Positions 34,705 to 41,819 of a DNA stretch of 41,819 bases are shown in pieces. Both the position numbers and the translations under genes were made by a program. The notes below the pieces were generated by a model that worked only from the letters and a program-made list of their open reading frames with translations, was not told the origin of the DNA and did not search any database. How positions within the stretch are numbered: position 1 is the stretch's first letter; each line of letters begins with the position of its first letter. Source of the stretch: Candidatus Cryptobacteroides intestinigallinarum (GTDB lineage Bacteria > Bacteroidota > Bacteroidia > Bacteroidales > UBA932); assembly GCA_017694785.1 (NCBI GenBank), contig JADIMK010000025.1:1-41819 (forward strand), read 5' to 3'.

Positions 34705-36372
34705 ATGAAAAAGACAGCAATCACACTTTTGCTGGCGGGGATTACGGCAAGTGCGGGAGCGCAGACAATGTACGATGCGCTCAATTTCAGCAAAAGCGAC
34801 TATGTAGGGACAGCAAGGACGGTGGCAATGGGAAATGCATTCACTGCCCTGGGAGGAGATCTTGGGGCTGTCTCTATAAATCCAGCAGGCTCGGCAGTCG
34901 CAAGATATTCACAGGTAGCACTGACTCCTGGAGTGAACATAGCGGTAAACTCCGCCACAGGAGTCCAGGGCGGATTCGAGAAAAGCCTCAGGACATCCAT
35001 AGGCAGATTCGTCATGCCTAACATCGGGTTCAGCATCAATTTCGACACACACCGGACCTCAGGGCTGAAGAACTGGGCGTTCGGCTTCTCAGCCAACATG
35101 ACAGACAGTTACCTTGACGATATGGTCGCATCCGGGACAAACGGGAGCACATCTTTCGCCGGTTCTCTTGCGACATTTGCCTCAGGCTGGCTTGTGGATG
35201 ATCTGGCTGATGACTACGCATACGACAATATACCGGTAAGCGACTGGAGGGCAGTTGCCGGACTCCAGTCCGGAATCATCGGCCTTGTACCGCTTCTTCC
35301 AGGACAGTCCGAAGCAGACGCGCCTGCAGACCAGTATATCGGAGTCACAGAGAATGCAACGCTCATGACCGGCCCTGACGGCTCACAATACTACCAGCTG
35401 GGACTTCCAAGCGGTGCCATGCTTGACCAGACGTTTGCAAGAAGGACAACCGGAAGCAAATATGACTACGTGATCAACCTCGGAATGAATTTCTCCGATA
35501 TTATATACGTAGGAGCAAACCTCGGAATAACATCAATGGACTACAGGCATCAGTACTTCATCAGGGAATCCGCCCAGGATCCGGATTTCTTCTCGACCGG
35601 ATTCAGCAGCCTCAAATACAGCTACGGCTATTCAGCGGCCGGAACCGGGGTATACGGGAAATTCGGGATCATCGTGACTCCGTTCAAGGGGCTCAGGCTG
35701 GGCGCGGCTCTCCAGACCCCGACAGCCACATCCATAAAAGAATCGTGGTCTCTGTCCGCTGAGCAGAACAGTCTGTCACAGGACTACAGCAGCGGAAGCT
35801 CTGAATCCCCTGAAGGAGAATACAGGTACAATCTCACCTCTCCGTTGAGATTCAATGCAGGAGTAGCCTATACCTTCGGCTCTTTTGCCCTCGTCAGCCT
35901 GGATTATGAAATCTGCGACTACAGCGCAATGAAATTCAGAGAAAAAGGCTCCAACGACAACAGTGCTTTCGAAACAGCCAACTCTGACATTGCCGGCAAT
36001 CTCAGGAAAGTACATGAACTCAGGGCCGGCGTGGAAATCAAGCCTCTTCCGGCACTGTCCGTAAGAGCAGGATACAACTTCAGGACATCAGCTCTTCCTG
36101 AAGATATAGAATACGAGAACCAGTACCTCTGGGAAAAGACAGCAGGAACGACAAACAGCTTCTCTCTGGGAGTCGGCTACAGTTCCAAAGGCTCGTTCTA
36201 TGCAGACGCAGCCGTAAGGATGACAAGATATGCCGACAGCTGGATATATCCGTACGACTATTACTACTTCGACGGGACAAATCTCAATGTGGACACAACC
36301 ATAGCAGTACCTGAAATCCTTAGCCGCAGGACCAGATGGATGGCTCTGCTTACGTTAGGCTTCAGATTCTGA
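34705..36372 (+). CDS. FadL/OmpP1-family outer-membrane transporter
   Basis: A 555-residue beta-barrel protein with a signal peptide (cleavage near SAGA-QT) and the OmpP1/FadL opening: MYDALNFSKSDYVGTARTVAMGNAFTALGGDLGAVSINPAGSAVA, with the NPAG motif of the N-terminal hatch. The rest is alternating strands ending LTLGFRF. FadL-type channels carry hydrophobic compounds such as long-chain fatty acids or aromatics; the substrate here is unknown. It follows the low-complexity lipoprotein by 56 bases, likely one transcript. Its stop overlaps the end of the convergent wbqC-like gene by 11 bases. Confidence 0.88.
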   Translation: MKKTAITLLLAGITASAGAQTMYDALNFSKSDYVGTARTVAMGNAFTALGGDLGAVSINPAGSAVARYSQVALTPGVNIAVNSATGVQGGFEKSLRTSIGRFVMPNIGFSINFDTHRTSGLKNWAFGFSANMTDSYLDDMVASGTNGSTSFAGSLATFASGWLVDDLADDYAYDNIPVSDWRAVAGLQSGIIGLVPLLPGQSEADAPADQYIGVTENATLMTGPDGSQYYQLGLPSGAMLDQTFARRTTGSKYDYVINLGMNFSDIIYVGANLGITSMDYRHQYFIRESAQDPDFFSTGFSSLKYSYGYSAAGTGVYGKFGIIVTPFKGLRLGAALQTPTATSIKESWSLSAEQNSLSQDYSSGSSESPEGEYRYNLTSPLRFNAGVAYTFGSFALVSLDYEICDYSAMKFREKGSNDNSAFETANSDIAGNLRKVHELRAGVEIKPLPALSVRAGYNFRTSALPEDIEYENQYLWEKTAGTTNSFSLGVGYSSKGSFYADAAVRMTRYADSWIYPYDYYYFDGTNLNVDTTIAVPEILSRRTRWMALLTLGFRF

Positions 36373-37099
36373 CAGGAAGCCTCAGCGAAGAGGCCGACTT
36401 CAGATAAAGGATTGAATCCGGTCCCTCATTGAAGAGAAGATCCATTATGGAAAGATCCGGTACAAAGCCGTGTTTCCTGGCAAAGACCTGGAAATACGGC
36501 TTTTCCAGCTGAAGCCTGGAAAGGATGTCATTGCTGTGCTTGGGATGTATCACTTGACGAAGATCGATACCATAGCTTTCTGTCAGGCCCAAGGATTTCC
36601 ATGGAGATCCCGGCTCTTCACATACGCCTTCCTGCTTTTCATAAGAGGCCGTTTCCCTTAGATCGGCATATATGCCTGTCTTTTCGATGAAAAACATGAG
36701 AATACGGGTGTTCAGTTCAAAAAGCGTCTCCGGACATGAATCCATTATCGAAAACAGTTCATCCTGATAATACTCGAAATACGCTGAAGTCCTGTAGGCT
36801 GATACGATTGCCCTCTGATGCTGCCTTACCCATGGAAGAGAATAGTCCACCTTTATTTCCTTTATGGGGAGCCTGTGCGTACCGTTTTCATGGACAATGG
36901 GGTAAGTAAGGTACTGCGGACCGGACTCAGCATAGAAACAGCAGCGGTTACGCCATGTCTGCTTCTGATAGTTCTCGCAGGCTTCCAGATAGACTATAGA
37001 CGGCTTTACCCCGTCCGCAGACAGGGTAAAGCCGGCCGCCATAGCGGCAAGATATTCTATAGGCGGAAAGTACGCCGTCGTGAGCAATACCGGAGACAC
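36362..37099 (-). CDS. WbqC family protein
   Basis: A 245-residue protein of the WbqC-like family, named after an O-antigen cluster gene; the biochemical role is not established. Features are the N-terminal LLTTAYFPPIEYLAAM, NYQKQTWRNRCCFYA and a C-terminal HPKHSNDILSRL with YFQVFARKHGFVPDLSIMDLLFNEG. It begins with GTG at 37099, sharing one base with the lpxA stop (TAGTG), so it is coupled to the lipid A genes. That placement supports a role in envelope polysaccharide or LPS assembly, as inference. Confidence 0.88.
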   Translation of the reverse strand: MSPVLLTTAYFPPIEYLAAMAAGFTLSADGVKPSIVYLEACENYQKQTWRNRCCFYAESGPQYLTYPIVHENGTHRLPIKEIKVDYSLPWVRQHQRAIVSAYRTSAYFEYYQDELFSIMDSCPETLFELNTRILMFFIEKTGIYADLRETASYEKQEGVCEEPGSPWKSLGLTESYGIDLRQVIHPKHSNDILSRLQLEKPYFQVFARKHGFVPDLSIMDLLFNEGPDSILYLKSASSLRLPVRI

Positions 37100-37911
37100 T
37101 ATTCCATCTCTCCCTTGGAATTGGATGTCATGCCACGTACGATTCCCCTCTTGGAATTCCTGATGAAATCAAGTATGGTATCCCGTTCTTCAGACTGAGG
37201 GAATCCTGCCTCTATCTTCGCACAGGCATCGCTGAAATTGAAGCCTGCATTGTAGATGATGTCATACATGTCCTTGATGCCTCTGATCTGGTCAGATGTA
37301 AAGCCTCTTCTGCGGAGTCCCACGATATTGACACCTGCATATGAAAGAGGATCCCTGCCGCAGAGGATATAAGGTGGAACATCCTTGTTGACCTTCGATC
37401 CGCCGCCGACCATCGCATGTTTGCCGATCTTCGAGAACTGGTGTGAGAGTGTACCGCCGCCGAGGATAGCCCAGTCATCGACACAAGTCTCACCGGCGAT
37501 TCCGGTGTAGCTTACCAGAATACAGTGCTCCCCTACACAGCAGTCATGCGCGACATGCACATATGACATGAGAAGGGTGTTGCTGCCTACCTTGGTCACA
37601 CCTTTGCCGCTTGCCTTCGTCCCTCTGTTGATGGTAGCACATTCACGTATATTCACATTATCCCCGATTTCAACATAAGTGATCTCTCCGTCGAATTTGA
37701 GATCCTGCGGAATGGCACCTATCACTGCACCAGGGAACACGTTGCAGTTCTTGCCCATCTTTACATAATTGAAGATAGTGGCGTGCGGAAGGATATGACA
37801 TCCGTCCCCTATCTCGACAAATTCATCAATGAATGCGTAAGGTCCGACCTCAACATTGTCTCCAAGCTTGGCGTTCGGATGGACTGTGGCCAATGGATGT
37901 ATCTTGTTCAT
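37099..37911 (-). CDS. lpxA: UDP-N-acetylglucosamine acyltransferase
   Basis: LpxA adds the first 3-hydroxyacyl chain to UDP-GlcNAc in lipid A synthesis. The 270-residue protein is a left-handed beta-helix of hexapeptide repeats starting IHPLATVHPNAKLGDNVEVGP; the catalytic His is in SYVHVAHDCCVGEHC, and a helical C-terminal part follows (RRRGFTSDQIRGIKDMYDIIYN). It starts nine bases after lpxC and is coupled to wbqC downstream. Length and motifs are standard. Confidence 0.96.
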   Translation of the reverse strand: MNKIHPLATVHPNAKLGDNVEVGPYAFIDEFVEIGDGCHILPHATIFNYVKMGKNCNVFPGAVIGAIPQDLKFDGEITYVEIGDNVNIRECATINRGTKASGKGVTKVGSNTLLMSYVHVAHDCCVGEHCILVSYTGIAGETCVDDWAILGGGTLSHQFSKIGKHAMVGGGSKVNKDVPPYILCGRDPLSYAGVNIVGLRRRGFTSDQIRGIKDMYDIIYNAGFNFSDACAKIEAGFPQSEERDTILDFIRNSKRGIVRGMTSNSKGEME

Positions 37912-37920
37912 GTTAATAGA

Positions 37921-38847
37921 TTATTTTCTTTTTTTAAGGATCTGCTCCCTGACTGCCAGGGCTGCTTTCGTATTGATTGAATGTCCGGACTTCAGAGCCG
38001 TCACCTTAGCCTTGAGAAAACCGCCGACAAGCCTAAGGTCGCCCATCAGGTCAAGAAGCTTGTGTCTGGCACACTCATTGGGAAAACGGAGATGAAGATT
38101 GCTCAGATAGCCGTTCTCGCGGATTTCAAGAGCCGGTACGTTGAACAGTTTCGACATGTGGTCAAGCTGTTCTGATGTCACCGGGTGCTCCACAATGACA
38201 ATGGCATTGTCGACATCACCGCCTTTTATAAGGTTGTTCTTGAAAAGGAACTCGATCTCATGGAAAAAGACGAATGTCCTGCAGATTCCGATTTCTTCAG
38301 CATAGACTACAGAAGGGTCCCAGTGTGCATCCTGTATGCCTAGCACCTTGGAATTGAAATCAATACGAAGGTCAAATGACGGCACTTCAGCAGGCTCTAT
38401 AAGCACCCTTGATCCGCTTTTCTCATCATAGACCTCAACTGGCTCCTGAATCTCGATATATTCGCGGGGAGCATCCTGCTCCACGATACCGTCTTTCCAG
38501 ATCGCATCTATATATGGCTTGGCACTTCCGTCAAGGATAGGGACTTCGACATTATCTATGTCGATCAGTGCATTGTCAATCCCCATTCCTGTCAGAGCAG
38601 ACATAATGTGCTCGATGGTGATTACAGATATATCTCCGGAAGTAATGGTTGTACTTCTTGCTGTGCTTGAGACATTTTCAGCGAGAGCATCAACAAAAGC
38701 ATCCTCTCCGATGTCTGTCCTTCTGAATCTGATTCCATGACCGGCAGGAGCAGGCTTTATCGTAACAGTGGCAACCTTCCCGGTATGCAATCCCTTCCCC
38801 TCGAAGCTGAAGCTTTTCCTGACTGTCTGTTGCTGTTTTTGTATCAT
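37921..38847 (-). CDS. lpxC: UDP-3-O-acyl-N-acetylglucosamine deacetylase, single-domain
   Basis: Zinc amidase of the committed lipid A step. From the ATG at 38847 (MIQKQQQTVRKSFSFEGKG) the protein has 308 residues, the E. coli length. Motifs are FEGKGLHTG, ITIEHIMSAL (His80, zinc), and ECARHKLLDLMGD (zinc His and Asp) with SGHSINTK (catalytic His). In most Bacteroidota the protein continues into a FabZ dehydratase domain, but here it stops after REQILKKRK with lpxA nine bases away. FabZ must be encoded elsewhere. The last residues are a lysine- and arginine-rich run over an A-rich tract. Confidence 0.95.
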   Translation of the reverse strand: MIQKQQQTVRKSFSFEGKGLHTGKVATVTIKPAPAGHGIRFRRTDIGEDAFVDALAENVSSTARSTTITSGDISVITIEHIMSALTGMGIDNALIDIDNVEVPILDGSAKPYIDAIWKDGIVEQDAPREYIEIQEPVEVYDEKSGSRVLIEPAEVPSFDLRIDFNSKVLGIQDAHWDPSVVYAEEIGICRTFVFFHEIEFLFKNNLIKGGDVDNAIVIVEHPVTSEQLDHMSKLFNVPALEIRENGYLSNLHLRFPNECARHKLLDLMGDLRLVGGFLKAKVTALKSGHSINTKAALAVREQILKKRK

Positions 38848-38885
38848 TCTATAAATCAATTCGAACCGCAAAGATAATTAAAAAT

Positions 38886-39890
38886 TCATTTTGTCCTACT
38901 ATTTTCAGAGCCCGCCTGTTTGAAAACGGCATAGCATCTCAGATAGTCTCTATAAGGTATTGCAGGCGTTCCCATGAATGCCTGACCTTCTTTCTTTATG
39001 TTTCCGAGGACACCTGACTGCGCCCCGAATGAAGTATTGTCAGCTATGACAATATGTCCGGCGACACCCACCTGGCCGCCCAGCACGCAATGCTTTCCTA
39101 TCTTTGTAGAGCCGGCTATACCGCTCTGCGCAGCGATGACTGTATTGTCCCCTATCTCCACATTATGGGCGATCTGGCACAGGTTGTCGATCTTGACACC
39201 CTTTCCGATGACCGTAGATCCCATCTGGGACTTGTCGACTGTAGTATTTGCGCCGATCTCGACATCATCGGAGATTATCACATTGCCCGTATGCTCTATC
39301 TTCCTGTAGGTCCCGTCCTCCAGAGGAGCAAATCCGAAGCCGTCCGCTCCGATCACAGCATTTGAATGGATTATGACATTGTTGCCGATCTCCATTCCAG
39401 GATAGATGCGGACTCCAGGATAGATGATGCAGTGTGAACCGATCTTGACATCATCACCTATGTAGACATTTTCATAGATCTTTGTATAATCACCTACGAC
39501 AGTCCTGCGACCCACATAAGAAAAGGCTCCGACATAGACTTTCCTGCCGAATCTTGTGGAGAAGAAATATTTTGAACGGATACTCCTGTGCCTCTTGTAT
39601 GAACGTTTCTTTGCAGTGACATACTCAAGCAACTGGGCAATCGCGGCATAGGCGTTCTCGACACGTATCATGGTTGCAGGGACAGGCTTCTGCGGCTCAA
39701 AGCTTCTGTTTACTATTATGATGTCAGCCTTGCAGACATATACATAATGTTCATATTTCGGATTGGCGAAAAAACAGATGGACCCGGGCTTGCCGTTTTC
39801 TATCCTTGCAAAGGAGGATATGGTTGCCTCCGGATTTCCCTCCACTGTCCCGTTCAGGATCTCTGCTATTTCTTTGGCTTTAAATTCCAT
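38886..39890 (-). CDS. lpxD: UDP-3-O-acylglucosamine N-acyltransferase
   Basis: LpxD adds the second acyl chain, following LpxC. The 334-residue protein has the N-terminal uridine-binding domain (about 1-100, with [14 protein letters not shown]), then hexapeptide repeats with [35 protein letters not shown], and catalytic [12 protein letters not shown]. It is first in the lpxD-lpxC-lpxA-wbqC run, 38 bases ahead of the lpxC start. The C-terminus ends after a short helix (CYAVFKQAG). Confidence 0.96.
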   Translation of the reverse strand: MEFKAKEIAEILNGTVEGNPEATISSFARIENGKPGSICFFANPKYEHYVYVCKADIIIVNRSFEPQKPVPATMIRVENAYAAIAQLLEYVTAKKRSYKRHRSIRSKYFFSTRFGRKVYVGAFSYVGRRTVVGDYTKIYENVYIGDDVKIGSHCIIYPGVRIYPGMEIGNNVIIHSNAVIGADGFGFAPLEDGTYRKIEHTGNVIISDDVEIGANTTVDKSQMGSTVIGKGVKIDNLCQIAHNVEIGDNTVIAAQSGIAGSTKIGKHCVLGGQVGVAGHIVIADNTSFGAQSGVLGNIKKEGQAFMGTPAIPYRDYLRCYAVFKQAGSENSRTK

Positions 39891-39950
39891 ATAAGTAATT
39901 TCTTAGGCAGAAGCCTCCACAATCGGCTTTGATTATCAACTAAAATTTCA

Positions 39951-39958
39951 CAAAGTAA
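39951..39958 (-). promoter_or_regulatory. Candidate -7 box for the lpxD operon
   Basis: The minus strand reads TTACTTTG, one mismatch to TAnnTTTG, about 60 bases before the lpxD ATG. No convincing -33 element is visible, so this is a weak call. Confidence 0.35.
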
Positions 39959-39997
39959 ACACTTTTACGGCTATTTATGAAATTAATGCCGTTTTTT

Positions 39998-40027
39998 TTG
40001 TTATTGAAAAAATACTTCGTACATTTG
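39998..40027 (+). promoter_or_regulatory. Promoter of rimP-nusA
   Basis: TTG (39998-40000) is followed by exactly 19 bases and TACATTTG (40020-40027), an ideal Bacteroidota promoter. Transcription should begin near 40033, giving a leader of about 67 bases that contains the hairpin at 40046-40064. Confidence 0.85.
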
Positions 40028-40045
40028 CAGCGTGAGCATGATTTC

Positions 40046-40070
40046 AGGGGACGGGCAGTCCCCTTATTTT
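40046..40070 (+). promoter_or_regulatory. Terminator-like hairpin in the rimP leader
   Basis: AGGGGAC (40046-40052) pairs with GTCCCCT (40058-40064) around a 5-base loop and is followed by TATTTTG, a short U-rich tail. It lies between promoter and gene, so it could act as an attenuator. In E. coli NusA controls its own operon through leader termination, which makes such control plausible here but unproven. Confidence 0.6.
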
Positions 40071-40099
40071 GTTTATAGCCGGCGCCAAAACATGTAGCG

Positions 40100-40570
40100 A
40101 TGAACATTTCAGAGATTAAAGATGCAATAGAAGACGAAATCGTTGCACAAGGTTATTTTATTGTTGAAATAAATGTGACCCCCGACAATGACATCGAGCT
40201 TACGGTCGAGTCAAAGGAAGGTACGATGACCCTTGATGACTGCGTCAGGATCAACGATGTCTTCGAATCAAAGTTCGACAGGGAAAAGGAAGACTATTCC
40301 CTCACTGTATCGTCAGCAGGCCTCGACAGGCCTTTCAAGGTCACAGGGCAGTACATCAAGGCCATAGGGACAAAAGTTGAGGTAAGTCTGAAGGGTGGCA
40401 GGAAATTCATTGCTGAACTTACTGGAGCAGATGAAGACGGAATAGAGGTCAGATACTCTGCAAAGGAAACTGTCGAAGGTAAGAAAAAGAAAGAGATCGT
40501 CGAACATAATGACAGGATAGGCATGTACATGATCAATTCCGTACGTCCATACATCGACTTCAAGGATTGA
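40100..40570 (+). CDS. rimP: Ribosome maturation factor RimP
   Basis: RimP assists 30S subunit assembly. The 156-residue protein has the N-terminal alpha/beta domain (DNDIELTVESKEGTMTLDDCVRIN) with SSAGLDRPF at the domain junction and an SH3-like C-terminal domain. Start at 40100 follows the leader hairpin. nusA follows after 103 bases, the usual rimP-nusA-infB order. Confidence 0.95.
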   Translation: MNISEIKDAIEDEIVAQGYFIVEINVTPDNDIELTVESKEGTMTLDDCVRINDVFESKFDREKEDYSLTVSSAGLDRPFKVTGQYIKAIGTKVEVSLKGGRKFIAELTGADEDGIEVRYSAKETVEGKKKKEIVEHNDRIGMYMINSVRPYIDFKD

Positions 40571-40596
40571 CGGCTCTCCATGGATTTTCCCGCACA

Positions 40597-40614
40597 GGGA
40601 CAGAAATCAGTCCC
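40597..40614 (+). other. Second GGGAC/GTCCC stem, between rimP and nusA
   Basis: GGGAC (40597-40601) pairs with GTCCC (40610-40614) around an 8-base loop, with no T-run. Its core is the same as the rimP leader stem. It may be coincidence or a shared recognition element. Confidence 0.3.
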
Positions 40615-40673
40615 GGCACAGGGCTGACATCAGGAAGGAATTCAGAAAAAAGAAAAGAAACAATAAAGATATA

Positions 40674-41819
40674 ATGGAAAAGACAGAGTTAAAAGATGCT
40701 TTCTCAGAGTTCAAGGATCTGAAGAACATTGACAGGGCCACGATGATGGGCGTCCTGGAGGATGTATTCCGCACCCAGCTTGCCAAGACATACGGCTCAG
40801 CTGACAATTTTGACATCATCATCAACATAGACAAGGGTGACTGCGAGATATACTGGAACCGTGAGGTAGTCGACAAGGTCGAGGACCCGAACACCCAGAT
40901 AGCACTATCTGAAGTCAACAAGGAAGATGATGAGTACGAGATCGGTGAGACATATGCCACCAAGGTAGACATGAAGAGCTTCGGGAGAAGAGGCATCCTC
41001 AACCTCAGGCAGAACCTCCAGGGAAGGATCATGGACATTGAGAAGGCCAACCTCTACAACAAATACAATGCGAAGATCGGCGAGATATTCACAGGTGAAG
41101 TCTATCAGACCTGGGCCAAGGAAGTCCTCATCCTGGACGAAGACGGCAATGAGCTCAGGCTGCCGAAGTCAGAGCAGATTCCTGGTGAGCATTTCAAGAA
41201 GAACGACACTGTAAGGGCTATCATCAAGAGTGTGGAGATGAAGAACAACACCACCCCGTACATCGTTCTTTCCAGGACATCGAACGAATTCCTCGAAAAA
41301 CTCTTTGAGCAGGAGGTTCCGGAAATATATGACGGACTCATCACTATCAAGAAAGTGGTCCGCATCCCTGGTGAACGTGCAAAGGTTGCAGTCGAGTCAT
41401 ATGATGAAAGGATCGACCCTATAGGAGCCTGCATAGGTGTAAAGGGATCAAGGATCATCGGCATCGTAAGAGAGCTCCGCAATGAGAACATAGATGTCCT
41501 CCAGTGGACGGACAATACGCAGCTTCTCATCCAGAGGGCCCTCAATCCGGCGAAGATATCATCCATCGACCTGGGGGACGGGACAGACAAGATCAAGGTA
41601 TACATGCAGCCTGATGAGGTCAAGAAAGGCATCGGAAAAGGCGGATGCAACATCAAGCTTGCCAGCATGCTCGTCGGCAGGGAAATCGAAGTATGGAGAG
41701 AGCTTCCTAAACAGGACGAGGACGGGGAAGAGGATGTGCTCCTGAGCGAATTCAGCAATGAAATCGACCAGTGGATTATCGACAAGCTCCAGTCCATCGG
41801 ATGCGATACCGCCAAAAGC
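40674..41819 (+). CDS. nusA: Transcription termination/antitermination factor NusA (3' end missing)
   Basis: The frame runs from the ATG at 40674 to the window end, 382 codons without a stop. The N-terminal polymerase-binding domain (about 1-130; AFSEFKDLKNI, then LNLRQNLQGRIMDIEKANL), the S1 domain (about 135-205; GEIFTGEVYQTW), and KH domains (VVRIPGERAKVAVESYD, GACIGVKGSRIIGIVRELRNENIDVLQW, and KKGIGKGGCNIKLASMLVG) are in the expected order. Bacteroidota NusA is about 410-420 residues, so 30-40 are missing. infB is expected next. It binds RNA polymerase and nascent RNA and may regulate its own operon. Confidence 0.96.
   Translation, partial: MEKTELKDAFSEFKDLKNIDRATMMGVLEDVFRTQLAKTYGSADNFDIIINIDKGDCEIYWNREVVDKVEDPNTQIALSEVNKEDDEYEIGETYATKVDMKSFGRRGILNLRQNLQGRIMDIEKANLYNKYNAKIGEIFTGEVYQTWAKEVLILDEDGNELRLPKSEQIPGEHFKKNDTVRAIIKSVEMKNNTTPYIVLSRTSNEFLEKLFEQEVPEIYDGLITIKKVVRIPGERAKVAVESYDERIDPIGACIGVKGSRIIGIVRELRNENIDVLQWTDNTQLLIQRALNPAKISSIDLGDGTDKIKVYMQPDEVKKGIGKGGCNIKLASMLVGREIEVWRELPKQDEDGEEDVLLSEFSNEIDQWIIDKLQSIGCDTAKS

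Noticed and set aside
37921..37945. A-rich slippery-looking tract at the lpxC 3' end, considered as a frameshift into a lost FabZ
   Set aside because: Only nine bases separate lpxC from lpxA, so no dehydratase frame can follow in any phase.
41105..41815. 236-codon minus-strand frame under nusA
   Set aside because: Ser/Leu-rich translation typical of an antisense shadow; the plus strand carries NusA S1 and KH motifs throughout.

Overview
The window looks like a chromosomal segment of a Bacteroidota bacterium, most likely order Bacteroidales. The evidence is a Bacteroidota-type promoter pattern (TTG, then 19 bp, then TAnnTTTG) seen cleanly upstream of ompA, purE and rimP; A-rich start regions mostly without Shine-Dalgarno sites; archaeal-type ProRS; DUF3078, WbqC and FadL-like outer-membrane genes; and the lpxD-lpxC-lpxA order. 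I cannot name a genus. Gene content is mostly housekeeping, tightly packed, and mostly on the minus strand. No rRNA, tRNA, CRISPR array, prophage or complete mobile element was recognised. No gene-free stretch reaches 300 bases; the longest (159-412) holds only the end of an IS982-type element and the ompA terminator.

Layout: 1-185 is the 3' end of an IS982-family transposase. 413-1651 is an OmpA-domain outer-membrane protein with its own promoter and terminator. 1767-15511 is a de novo purine cluster on the minus strand, transcribed in the order purE-purK-purL-purC-purF-coaW, then (with a probable internal promoter) purM-purH-purD-folD. It encodes eight IMP-pathway proteins plus the folate enzyme FolD, which makes the one-carbon donor used by PurH. 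purN/purT and purB are not here. A type II pantothenate kinase gene sits in the middle, and its stop codon lies in a three-copy 32-bp tandem repeat. 15588-17970 is hisS followed by an EamA-type exporter. 18094-18183 is an unrecognised 29-residue membrane peptide gene followed by a strong terminator.

18316-23714 is a minus-strand run: TonB-dependent receptor, secreted heavy-metal-binding (HMA) protein, NfnA-like and NfnB-like flavoprotein subunits, and a small lipoprotein. Divergent from it is sppA-cutC (23817-26358, plus strand). 26344-33164 (minus) runs proS, DUF3078 protein, tilS and a large transglutaminase-like lipoprotein.

33314-36372 (plus) encodes a striking low-complexity lipoprotein (Trp/Tyr-rich, then His-rich, then Ser/Arg/Gly-rich) followed by a FadL/OmpP1-like porin. 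36362-39890 (minus) is the lipid A block lpxD-lpxC-lpxA-wbqC, in which LpxC lacks the FabZ domain usually fused to it in this phylum. 40100-41819 (plus) is rimP-nusA, nusA being cut by the window end, with a hairpin in the leader. The most interesting items are the small peptide gene, the low-complexity lipoprotein, the metal-receptor/Nfn run, the unfused LpxC, the tandem repeat at the coaW stop and the rimP leader hairpin. I found no clear multi-gene system that is plainly new.
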